Positions 32,853-40,961 of a stretch of 64,000 nucleotides of DNA are shown here, in pieces. This DNA comes from Luteimonas abyssi (GTDB lineage: Bacteria > Pseudomonadota > Gammaproteobacteria > Xanthomonadales > Xanthomonadaceae). The notes under the pieces are model-generated. The model had not been told where the DNA came from. It saw only the letters and a program-made list of their open reading frames with translations, and ran no database searches. The first letter of the stretch is position 1. Each line of letters opens with the position of its first letter. The stretch spans positions 2,035,780 through 2,099,779 of the forward strand of contig NZ_KQ759763.1 of NCBI RefSeq assembly GCF_001482195.1. The letters are read 5' to 3'. Made by a program: the position numbers and the translations under genes.

Positions 32853-34696
32853 CGGGCGACCTCGTTTCTTTCGAGCGTGCACAGCACGGTTTCGGTAAAG
32901 GAGTTCAACGACGCATAGCGCGCGAAGAAGTGGCGCAGCACCGAGGCCATCAGATACACGCCCTGGCCCTCGAATGCGGCGTCGTCGCAGGTCAGGCGAA
33001 TCTCGAGCCCGCGCCCGTACGTCGCAGGTCCCGGCAGCGGGAGCCGACGGACGACGGCACCGGACGATATCCGCCTGATTCCCTCGATCTGTCGCCGCGC
33101 CGCGCTGTCGTAGGGCTCGTGATACAGCGTGAGCATCTCGCGGATCGCCGCGGCGCCTTCTTCTGCATCGTCGAGAAGCGAGAGATAGTTCATTTGCAGG
33201 TGGCTGATCAGGCGCCAACGCGCCTCGCCGGGGGCCAACGCCGGTCGGGGCCGGGTTGGCCCCGCCACGCAGCGGACCGCCGCAATGGGGGCATCGCTGT
33301 CCGCGTGAAAATCGGTCCGCCCCTTGCCGATCGGCATGTGCAGAGGCAGATCCCGGTTGGTGCACTGCATCTGCATGCCGAGCTGGCGCAGATCGCTCGA
33401 ATACGGCGCCTGACTGCCGTCGACCAGCGACAGGAACAACTCACTGCCGACGTAGCTCGACCGGGCACCGTGCTTGCGCTGCCTGGTGGAGAGTTTTCGT
33501 TGTTGCCGCCGCAGCGTGTAGAAGGCCGAGCGCCGCTCGTGCCAGCTGCGGCCCTGTACGCCGTAGAACGGCTGGAAATTCTGCTTGGGCTCCTGCGCAT
33601 CGCCGAAGCCGGTCACGTCGCCGACGTCGTACACCTCGAAGTCCATCGGCCGTGTTCGATCGGCGAGCAGATGGTGCTCCGCGACGCCGCGGTTCAGATG
33701 GATCCTGTCGCCCCGTCTCGGAAACAGGTTGATCGCCGGCGTGCAGTGCATGCGCACGTTGCTCGCATCCAGTGCGCCGTCCAGGCGCTCCGTCGCGCGA
33801 TCGAGCCAGACGAAGATCTCGAACTCGCCGCCTTCGGCGCGCCGCAGTGCCTGGCCCAGTCCGGAGAAGACGACGAACATGTAGCGCTCGGGACAGGCGA
33901 AGTACTCCTGCAGCAGGCGATAGCCGCTGAAGGATCGCTCGCTGGCGGGCAGCAGGGATTGGTGGTCATCGAAGCCCATTTCGCCGATTCGGTCGGCGGG
34001 ATAGGACTGCGTGATCGTCCGGCCATCGCCCTCCCCGGCCGCCCGCACGAGGAAGCCGAGCGCGTTCGCCTGCAGCTGTTCGTAAAGACAACCGGAGATG
34101 CCGTCGGCGCCGGTGATGAACAACGGCAGCGCGTCCAGCGACAGCATGCTCAGGCTGATGCCGGGCGTGGCCGCGAACTTCAGGCGCAGGCCGGCCTTGG
34201 CGCGCGGGTCGACCGGTACGCCCGTCGCGGCCAACGCGGCCGGCGATGCCAGGTAGCCGACATCGGTCAATGCGAGCGGCCACAGCGTTGTCTCGTGCGC
34301 GGTCCTGTACTCGCACGCGGTGCTCTCGCCGTGACCGATCAGGGAGTGAAGCGCCACCCCACGCGGCACCTTGTGCCCCGCCGGCCCGATGCCGTCTCCG
34401 GCATCGGGCTCGAACTGCACCACCGCCATCGAAGGCGTCGGCGCCAGGAAATGCGGATACAGCATCTCCAGAAGATGCTGGGCGAAGACCGGTTGCTGCT
34501 GCTCGAGCTCCAGTTGCACGCGGCCTGCCATGAAGGCGAACCCCTCCAGCAGGCGCTCCACGTAAGGGTCGGCGCAATCGATTCCGCTCATGCCGAGACG
34601 GCCGGCGATCTTGGGGTAATCGCGTGCGAACTCGCCGCCCATCTCGCGGATGTGCTGGAGCTCGCGGTTGTAGTGATGGAGGAAACGCGGGTCCAT
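32816..34696 (-). CDS. tssF: Type VI secretion baseplate protein TssF
   Basis: Baseplate wedge protein. The product is 626 residues. The hallmark N terminus (DPRFLHHYNRELQHIREMGGEFA and PKIAGRLGM) and VERLLEGFAFMAGRVQLELE are intact. It starts 3 bases after the tssE stop and overlaps tssG. Confidence 0.96.
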   Translation of the reverse strand: MDPRFLHHYNRELQHIREMGGEFARDYPKIAGRLGMSGIDCADPYVERLLEGFAFMAGRVQLELEQQQPVFAQHLLEMLYPHFLAPTPSMAVVQFEPDAGDGIGPAGHKVPRGVALHSLIGHGESTACEYRTAHETTLWPLALTDVGYLASPAALAATGVPVDPRAKAGLRLKFAATPGISLSMLSLDALPLFITGADGISGCLYEQLQANALGFLVRAAGEGDGRTITQSYPADRIGEMGFDDHQSLLPASERSFSGYRLLQEYFACPERYMFVVFSGLGQALRRAEGGEFEIFVWLDRATERLDGALDASNVRMHCTPAINLFPRRGDRIHLNRGVAEHHLLADRTRPMDFEVYDVGDVTGFGDAQEPKQNFQPFYGVQGRSWHERRSAFYTLRRQQRKLSTRQRKHGARSSYVGSELFLSLVDGSQAPYSSDLRQLGMQMQCTNRDLPLHMPIGKGRTDFHADSDAPIAAVRCVAGPTRPRPALAPGEARWRLISHLQMNYLSLLDDAEEGAAAIREMLTLYHEPYDSAARRQIEGIRRISSGAVVRRLPLPGPATYGRGLEIRLTCDDAAFEGQGVYLMASVLRHFFARYASLNSFTETVLCTLERNEVARWPARLGNRPIL

Positions 34697-34699
34697 GGG

Positions 34700-35206
34700 T
34701 CAGCGTGCTCCCTCGAGCAGACTGAAACGCCCGTTCTCCAGGTCGACCTCGGTCCGCAGGTAGAGCTCCACCGGCATGGGCTGCGCCCACATGTCCGATT
34801 CGATCGTGAACGACAATGCCCGACGATCCATTCGCGAATCGTCGACCCGCGCGACCACCTGCAGGTTGGCGGCCGACAGCCTGGGCTCGAACGCGACGAT
34901 CGCCGCCCGGATTCGGTTCTCGATCAGCTTCACGTCCAACCCGCTGAGCAGTGCGCCGGCCAGATCGGGAATGCCGTAATTCAGTACGGAATCAAAAGCG
35001 TGTGGCGCGTCCGCGATGTCCTGCTCGTCGGGCCAGTGGCGCACGCAATTCAGCAGCCATGAGATGTCGCGGATAACGTACTCGCGCAGCTTGGCCGCGT
35101 TGATCACGCGGGCGTCGCGGCTTTCGACGGCCTCATGCCGATCGTCGTCGGTGAGCCTGTCCAACAGCGAGGGCTGCAGGCGCTCCTGCTGGGTCAGTTC
35201 GGCCAT
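34700..35206 (-). CDS. tssE: Type VI secretion baseplate protein TssE
   Basis: gp25-like baseplate protein that initiates sheath polymerisation. The product is 168 residues from ATG 35206. Conserved features include LQPSLLDRLTDD near the start, VIRDISWLLNCVRH, VLNYGIPDLAG near 80 and the C-terminal LYLRTEVDLENGRF. The first bases overlap the end of the tagJ/impE-like gene. Confidence 0.94.
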   Translation of the reverse strand: MAELTQQERLQPSLLDRLTDDDRHEAVESRDARVINAAKLREYVIRDISWLLNCVRHWPDEQDIADAPHAFDSVLNYGIPDLAGALLSGLDVKLIENRIRAAIVAFEPRLSAANLQVVARVDDSRMDRRALSFTIESDMWAQPMPVELYLRTEVDLENGRFSLLEGAR

Positions 35207-36039
35207 GCAGAGGCCTCGTCGCGACCCTGGGCGTCCATCACGATGCCGACGACCTCCAGCAACGGATGCTCCCCTTCGCTGCTGGCCAGCATCCGCTGCC
35301 CCGCACCGCGCGAATGCATGCCCTCGCCGCGCCATTCGGTGCGCCGGCCCAGGCGCACCGCATTGCGCTCGTCGCGCTCGCTACCCGGATACCGCGATGG
35401 GACCAGCGCGGCGTCGACCTTGCCGTCGCGCCAGGTCAGGCTCACCGGGCGCCACAGCAGATCGCTCAGGGTGGCAGGCGGATCGAACGACAGCGCATCC
35501 AATTGCGAGAACGCCACCAAGGCGTAACCGCTTTCGAGCATCACTTCCAGGCAGGGCCCGAACCGCGGGTCGGCGTCGCCGAGCCAGGCGAAGGTCGCTC
35601 CATCGATGCGGCCCGCAGCCGCATCCGCGGCTTCGAATGCGCGATCCCGACATGCCGCCGCCAACCCGGCTGCGCCCTCGCACTCATGGCGCAGCGCCGC
35701 CAGCAACTCGCGCTGCCATTCCGACGCACCGCCCGGCAGGGCCGGCTCGCGTTCGCCCGCCATCACCTGCTCCCGTTCGACCTCGGCGCGAAGCGCCCGC
35801 ACATAGGCCGATGCCAGCGCGTCGCAGCCGGGATCCAGTTCGGCGGCCAGGCGGAGTTGCTCTTCCGCCCTGCTCCACTGCCCCGACACGGCGAACAGCT
35901 GGAAAAGACCGATGCGGAGGTCCGCATCGGCCGGTTGCCGGCGCACCCGCTCTTTCGCGCATTGCAACGCCGAGTCGAAGTCCCCCCGCCTGAGCAGATG
36001 TGCACATTCGTCCTGCGTTGGCATGGGGGAGAGTTTCAT
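35194..36039 (-). CDS. tagJ: ImpE/TagJ-like T6SS accessory protein
   Basis: In P. aeruginosa HSI-1, TagJ binds ClpV and the sheath protein TssB. The product is 281 residues. The N-terminal half has TPR-like helices (LLRRGDFDSALQCAKERVR, QLFAVSGQWSRAEEQLRLA). The C-terminal half shows the ImpE features FAWLGDADPRFGPCLEVML and LLWRPVSLTWRDG. ATG 36039 is preferred over the GTG immediately upstream. It overlaps tssE by 13 bases. Confidence 0.88.
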   Translation of the reverse strand: MKLSPMPTQDECAHLLRRGDFDSALQCAKERVRRQPADADLRIGLFQLFAVSGQWSRAEEQLRLAAELDPGCDALASAYVRALRAEVEREQVMAGEREPALPGGASEWQRELLAALRHECEGAAGLAAACRDRAFEAADAAAGRIDGATFAWLGDADPRFGPCLEVMLESGYALVAFSQLDALSFDPPATLSDLLWRPVSLTWRDGKVDAALVPSRYPGSERDERNAVRLGRRTEWRGEGMHSRGAGQRMLASSEGEHPLLEVVGIVMDAQGRDEASAWPN

Positions 36040-36081
36040 CACGACGCGCCGTGCTCCGATTCGAGAGAGGTGGCCGACCGG

Positions 36082-36585
36082 TCAGGCCTTGGCGACTTCC
36101 TGCATGTTGAAGCTGAAGTCCTTCGGGCCGCCCAGCTTCTTGCCCTTCTCGTCCTGCGGCTGGAACTCGTACTTGAACTTGCCGAAGTGCAGGGTGATGT
36201 TCTCGGTCAGACGCTCCTCGCCGCCGTTTCCGCCGGTGGAGACCGACGTGATCATCACGCCTTCGGACAGGGTGATCGTCACGTAGTCGGTCTGCTCGCC
36301 GGTGGCGTTGGTCACGTACAACGTGCACGTCTCGATACGCGCGCCCGTGCAGCATGCGTTGAGCAACGCATTGGAGACGCCGTCGATGTACTTGGTGATC
36401 GAGATGTCGTGGACGTTGGCCTTGCCACCCGCCGCGTAGCCTGCACCGGTGTGCAGATTGCCGGCGTTGGTCACGCCCCACGACCACGCGATGATCGGCA
36501 CTTCATCCTTGTGCTGCTTGTGGTTGGATGCGCCGATGATCTCGACGTCGCCGCCCTCAAACTTCAAATGCATGTCGTATGCCAC
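36082..36585 (-). CDS. hcp: Hcp family T6SS tube protein (TssD)
   Basis: Hexameric ring protein that forms the inner tube. The product is 167 residues from GTG 36585 with GGAG 9 bases upstream (AYDMHLKFEG follows). IIAWSWGVTNAG, DISITKYIDGVSNALL and the C-terminal FGKFKYEFQPQDEKG are typical. It lies between tssC and tagJ with 72 and 42 base gaps. Confidence 0.95.
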   Translation of the reverse strand: MAYDMHLKFEGGDVEIIGASNHKQHKDEVPIIAWSWGVTNAGNLHTGAGYAAGGKANVHDISITKYIDGVSNALLNACCTGARIETCTLYVTNATGEQTDYVTITLSEGVMITSVSTGGNGGEERLTENITLHFGKFKYEFQPQDEKGKKLGGPKDFSFNMQEVAKA

Positions 36586-36657
36586 TGCGCAATCTCCGAT
36601 TGTTGTTGATCAAAGGACGACCCGCACCTCATGCACGGGCCCGTTGGTACCTGGGTG

Positions 36658-38169
36658 TTACTTGCCCTGCGCGGACGGCAGGCGCGAAACGAGGCGCAGC
36701 GAGACCGTCAGACCCTCGAGCTGGTAGTGCGGCCGCAGATAGAACTGGGAGGTGTAGTAACCGGGATTGCCCTCGACTTCCTCGACCACGACCTCGGCGG
36801 CGGCCAGCGGCCTGCGCGCCTTGCTTTCCTCGCTGGAGTTCGCCGGATCGCCATCGACGTAGGTCATGACCCAGTTGCTCAGCCAGCTCTGCATCTGCTC
36901 GCGGGTGCTGAACGAACCGATCTTGTCGCGCACGATGCACTTGAGGTAATGCGCGAATCGCGAGCACGCGAACATGTAGGGCAGACGCGCGCTCAGGGCG
37001 GCGTTCGCGGTCGCATCCGGGTCGTCGTATTCTTCCGGCTTGCTCAGCGACTGCGCGCCGATGAACGACGCCATGTCGCTGTTCTTGCGATGGACCAAGG
37101 GCATCAGCCCCGCCTTGTCCAGTTCGGCCGAACGGCGATCGGTGATCGCGATCTCCGTCGGGCACTTCATGTCCACGCCGCCGTCGTCGGTCGGGAACGT
37201 ATGCGTCGGAAGTTCTTCCACCGCACCGCCGGATTCGACGCCCCGGATGCGTGTGCACCAGCCGTAGAGCTTGAACGAGCGATTGACGTTCACACCCATC
37301 GCGTAGGCGGCGTTCTGCCAGGTGTACTTCGAGGAATCCGCGCCTTCGGTGTCCTCTTCGAAGTCGAACTCCTCCACCGGCTCGGTCTTGGCGCCGTAAG
37401 GCAGCCGCGACAACGTGCGCGGCATCGCCAGCGCGACGTACTTGGCGTCCTCGCTTTCGCGCAGGGAGCGCCAGCCCGCGTAGTCGGGCGTGGTGAAGAT
37501 CTTCGAGAGGTCGCGCGGATTCGCGAGCTCCGACCAGCTCTCCATGCCCATCAGCGCCGGGTCCGCCGCGGCGATGAAGGGGGCGTGCGCGGCAGCGGCG
37601 ATCTGGCTGATACCGCGCAGGGTTTCGACGTCCTTCGGACTGTGGTCGAAGTAGTAATCGCCGATCAGGCAACCGTAGGGCTCCCCACCGAGCTGGCCGT
37701 ATTCCTCTTCGTAGATCTTCTTGAACACCGGGCTCTGGTCCCAGGCCACGCCCTTGAAGCGCTTCAGCGACTTGGACAGATCGCTCTTGGAGACGTTGAG
37801 CACACGGATCTTCAACAGATTGTCCGTTTCGGTGTTCGACACGAGGTAGTGCAGGCCGCGCCAGGCGCCCTCCAGCTTCTGGAAGGCCGGCGCATGCATG
37901 ATCTTGTTCAACTGCTCGCTGATCTTGCGATCGATCTCGGCCATGTAGGCCTGGATCGTCTGGGCGACATCGGCACTGACGATGTCGCTCCGATCGAGCA
38001 CCTGCTCGGCGAGCGTGCGCACTGCAAGCCGGACCTCCTCCGCGGCGCGTTCGTTCCGTGGCCGGAACTCGCGGTTCAACAGGGCCGCGAACTCGTCGGC
38101 CGTCGTCGACTGCGGGGCGGACTGGTCCAGGGCGGACGCTTCGAGCACTGCTGCTTTATTACTGGCCAT
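36658..38169 (-). CDS. tssC: Type VI secretion contractile sheath large subunit TssC
   Basis: VipB-type sheath subunit. The product is 503 residues from ATG 38169 (MASNKAAVLEAS), with GAGGAG 9 bases upstream; an in-frame TTG three codons earlier is less likely. Hallmarks are LEGAWRGLHYLVSNTETD, YGCLIGDYYFDHSP, FIAAADPALMGMESW and LRPHYQLEGLTVSLRLVSRL. It follows tssB by 13 bases. Confidence 0.97.
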   Translation of the reverse strand: MASNKAAVLEASALDQSAPQSTTADEFAALLNREFRPRNERAAEEVRLAVRTLAEQVLDRSDIVSADVAQTIQAYMAEIDRKISEQLNKIMHAPAFQKLEGAWRGLHYLVSNTETDNLLKIRVLNVSKSDLSKSLKRFKGVAWDQSPVFKKIYEEEYGQLGGEPYGCLIGDYYFDHSPKDVETLRGISQIAAAAHAPFIAAADPALMGMESWSELANPRDLSKIFTTPDYAGWRSLRESEDAKYVALAMPRTLSRLPYGAKTEPVEEFDFEEDTEGADSSKYTWQNAAYAMGVNVNRSFKLYGWCTRIRGVESGGAVEELPTHTFPTDDGGVDMKCPTEIAITDRRSAELDKAGLMPLVHRKNSDMASFIGAQSLSKPEEYDDPDATANAALSARLPYMFACSRFAHYLKCIVRDKIGSFSTREQMQSWLSNWVMTYVDGDPANSSEESKARRPLAAAEVVVEEVEGNPGYYTSQFYLRPHYQLEGLTVSLRLVSRLPSAQGK

Positions 38170-38182
38170 TGCTGTCAACTCC

Positions 38183-38701
38183 TCACTCTTCGTCCGCGGG
38201 CTTCGCGGCGCTCGTCAACGCTTGCAACAACGCCGGGTCGCGGATCGCCTCGGCGATGACCCGCTCGGCGCCGAGCTTGCCGTCGAGATAGGTGTTGAGA
38301 TTCGCGAGCTGGGTCCGCGCCTTCAGCAGCTGCGCCAGCGGTTCGACCCGCTTGACCACTTCCGCGGGAGAGAAGTCATCCAGCCGCTCGAAGGTCAGGT
38401 CGACACCGAGTTCGCCTTCGCCCGTCAGGGTGTTCGGGACGCTCACCTCGACCCGCGGCGCCATCGCGCGCATGCGGCTGTCGAAGTTGTCGATGTCGAT
38501 TTCCAGCGCCTTGCGTTCTTCCAGCGGCGGCAGATCGATCGTGTTGGAACCCGACAGATCGGACAGCACGCCCATGACGAACGGCACCTGGACCTTCTTC
38601 TGCGCACCATAGATCTCCACGTCGTACTCGATCTGCACGCGTGGTGCGCGATTCCGCGCGATGAATTTCTGACCGCTCTTGTAGTTGGGACGGGCTGCCA
38701 T
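38183..38701 (-). CDS. tssB: Type VI secretion contractile sheath small subunit TssB
   Basis: VipA-type sheath subunit. The product is 172 residues from ATG 38701 with a strong GGAGG just upstream. VQIEYDVEIYGAQKKVQVPFV, MGVLSDLSG and the ClpV-interaction region LLKARTQLANLNTYLDGK are present. It is the first gene of the long T6SS train, so the promoter should lie in the gene-free stretch upstream. Confidence 0.97.
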   Translation of the reverse strand: MAARPNYKSGQKFIARNRAPRVQIEYDVEIYGAQKKVQVPFVMGVLSDLSGSNTIDLPPLEERKALEIDIDNFDSRMRAMAPRVEVSVPNTLTGEGELGVDLTFERLDDFSPAEVVKRVEPLAQLLKARTQLANLNTYLDGKLGAERVIAEAIRDPALLQALTSAAKPADEE

Positions 38702-39437
38702 GCGACCTCCGGGATATGACGCGTTCGGTATCTGGAGGGAGGCCTTGTGACGCCGCCTCCCCGCCATGCAGAGGGCGCTGAGCACGCCCCTTGTGAACGT
38801 TATGTACCGCCCGTTTCGGGCAGGAAGGAAATCGACTGTCGATATATGTCCCATACGGGAGATCGATGTGATCCCGTCGCCACTCCAGGAAGAACCACGT
38901 CACGATTCGGGACAAACGGACGCAACACGTCACCTTTCCGAGCCACACATGCAGACGAGATGCGGTAGAAGCACGCACCGGCCCGATTCGACGGAATATT
39001 GACGCAGGCCATACTCGCAGTGGGCGTTGCGCGCGTTCCGAAGCCACCCGCCGGAGAACGTCATCGGCTCGTCCTGGACGCTCACTGACACAGCGGCATT
39101 CCGGACATCCGGACGATCGGGCAGGCGCCGCATCCATCCGGAGCGATCACCTTCCCGCGGCCCGCTTCGCTAGCGTCGCCTCGCGAAGTCCGGCAGGGAT
39201 CCCTCGCGCATCGAAGGCCGTCCGACGGACCCGAGCGAGCGAACGCATCGAGGAGGTTCGGAAGCGCAAGCAGACGCATGTGGCGCCTGACGCGCCTGCG
39301 CGAACTGAGCTGCCTAGCGGGCCGGCCAACACTGCCGGTGGAGATGCCGGCCACGCAACGCGAACCACACGCCCACGACACGCCGCGAGCCGTCGCGAGC
39401 CGTCGCAAAGCCGTCCGAACAACGAACGCCACAAACG
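38702..39437. other. Gene-free stretch upstream of the T6SS train
   Basis: About 740 bases without a convincing gene. It must hold the T6SS promoter. I see no clear sigma70 or sigma54 promoter. An imperfect palindrome at 38857-38877 (CGGGA, ten bases, TCCCG, with GATC half-sites inside) could be an operator. The right boundary of the T6SS block lies here. Confidence 0.5.
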
Positions 39438-39469
39438 AAAAAAGCGCCGCACGTGAGCGCGACGCTTTT
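39438..39469 (-). terminator. Rho-independent terminator of tRNA-fMet
   Basis: On the minus strand AAAAGCGTCGC and GCGGCGCTTTTTT form an 11-bp stem (one G-U pair) ending in a T6 run, about 40 bases past the tRNA 3' end. Confidence 0.88.
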
Positions 39470-39487
39470 CCGTTCCTGATGCCGACT

Positions 39488-39503
39488 CTAGAGTTGCCTC
39501 TAG
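39488..39503 (-). other. GCAA-tetraloop hairpin in tRNA-fMet trailer
   Basis: Perfect 6-bp stem CTAGAG-GCAA-CTCTAG beginning three bases after the encoded CCA. It may guide 3'-end processing. It is too short and lacks a U run, so it is not a terminator. Confidence 0.55.
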
Positions 39504-39506
39504 GAG

Positions 39507-39583
<77 letters not shown>

Positions 39584-39594
39584 TCAGGAGCGCA

Positions 39595-39623
39595 ATTATG
39601 ACCGGACCCTCATCGTGATGCAA
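39595..39623 (-). promoter_or_regulatory. Sigma70 promoter of tRNA-fMet
   Basis: On the minus strand TTGCAT (39618-39623) and CATAAT (39595-39600) have the ideal 17-base spacing. A GC-rich discriminator (TGCGCTCC) lies just before the tRNA, as in stringently controlled stable-RNA promoters. Confidence 0.75.
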
Positions 39624-39665
39624 GTCCTGTGTCGCCGGACGCGCTGCATGTCCGCGATCTGCCCG

Positions 39666-40961
39666 TCATGCGACTCGCCTGACGATCCGCGTCGCCAGCA
39701 ACCAGTCGCGTAGATCCGGCAGATCCTCCACGGCCACACGACCACCGGCATTGAGGCGATCCACCAGCCTCCCGATCTCCGTGCCGTCTTCGAACCGACG
39801 AACATGCCCACCGGCGGCGCACAGTCCGCCTGGCCCTGCTTCGTCGCGATCCCAGACGAGCGGTGTCGCGTCGTCGCGTAACCGCAGGTGTCTACACTCG
39901 CCATCGCGATCCGGGCCACCGCCGACAGAACTCTCTCCGATCGCGCTCCGCCCCGTTCTGTCTCCCGCGCATCGGTGCGCGTTGCCGGTCGCTGCCGCGG
40001 GAGCGGCCGTCACCAGCGGCGGGGGCGGCACGAAACCGCCCGCGGTGGCCAACTGCAGACGCCATCTGCGCGCACCGGCCGCCAGCCGCTGTATCTCGAA
40101 CTCCGCCCGCGTCGCCTGCAGCGCCTGTCGCATCGCCTCGGGCAGCATGGTGCGCTCGCTGGCGAACATCGATGCCGGTTCGGGGCGGAAGGCGTCCTTG
40201 CATGCCTCGGGCGCGAGCGGCAACACCGCATCCAGGTCGTACGCGAGTCGATGCTCGTGCCTGGGCACACCGACATTGACGCTGGTGGCCTGTCCGACTC
40301 CGGCGGTTTCGCCGACGTGGTAGTAGTCGGCCGGCCAGTACAGTACGTCGCCCGGTTCGACGTCGATCGCGAACGAGCTCCCCACGTACTCCGCATAGTC
40401 GACGCAGGTGGCCACCGGCGCGCTCCACGGTCGTTGCGGCCAGAACCGCATCCGCTTGCGACCCTCGAGTACGAACAGGAAGGTGGCGAAACGATCCTTG
40501 TGCACGCCGACCGGCGTACGTTCGTAATTGCCGTGGAACAGGGTGGTGATCGCGCTGCTGCCGGGAATCCCGACCCGTTGCCAGAGTCCCTGGAAAAAAC
40601 GCTGCCCCGCCGCCCACACGCCATAGCCGTGACGATGCAGCGTGTTGACGATCAACGCGTACTCGCACGCATCCCCGGCCCGTTCGCGTACCCGGCGTGC
40701 ATAGGCGTCGAAATCGATGTCGTGGGGGTCGGGCAGCCAGGGCCCCGGCGCGGCCAACTGCCGTCCATCGAGCACGAAGCGAAGCGTCGGCACGTCGTCG
40801 TCGTCGCGCGGACGCGCGCGGGCGACCGCCCGGAGCACGGCATCCGCCGGATAGACCGGCGGGCCGATGTCACGAAACACCACCGGGTGGCGATCCCAGT
40901 GCAGGCGCACGAAGCGGTCCCAGTCCAGGCGGGTCTCGGTGCGATGGGGGCCGTCACGCAT
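39666..40961 (-). CDS. JmjC/cupin-type Fe(II)/2-oxoglutarate oxygenase of the RiPP-like cluster
   Basis: Likely hydroxylase; substrate inferred to be the cluster's peptide. The product is 431 residues from ATG 40961, which overlaps the stop of the LanM-like gene by 8 bases; GGAG lies 6 bases upstream. The iron ligands are His154 and Asp156 (GVHKDRFATFLF) and His215 (ADYYHVGETAG), giving a complete HxD...H triad. GDVLYWPADYYH is typical of cupin_4/ribosomal oxygenases. The C-terminal ~70 residues look like the winged-helix part seen in that family. It is the last gene of the operon, 82 bases before tRNA-fMet. A ribosomal-protein hydroxylase (RoxA/YcfD-like) is the alternative. Confidence 0.8.
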   Translation of the reverse strand: MRDGPHRTETRLDWDRFVRLHWDRHPVVFRDIGPPVYPADAVLRAVARARPRDDDDVPTLRFVLDGRQLAAPGPWLPDPHDIDFDAYARRVRERAGDACEYALIVNTLHRHGYGVWAAGQRFFQGLWQRVGIPGSSAITTLFHGNYERTPVGVHKDRFATFLFVLEGRKRMRFWPQRPWSAPVATCVDYAEYVGSSFAIDVEPGDVLYWPADYYHVGETAGVGQATSVNVGVPRHEHRLAYDLDAVLPLAPEACKDAFRPEPASMFASERTMLPEAMRQALQATRAEFEIQRLAAGARRWRLQLATAGGFVPPPPLVTAAPAAATGNAHRCAGDRTGRSAIGESSVGGGPDRDGECRHLRLRDDATPLVWDRDEAGPGGLCAAGGHVRRFEDGTEIGRLVDRLNAGGRVAVEDLPDLRDWLLATRIVRRVA

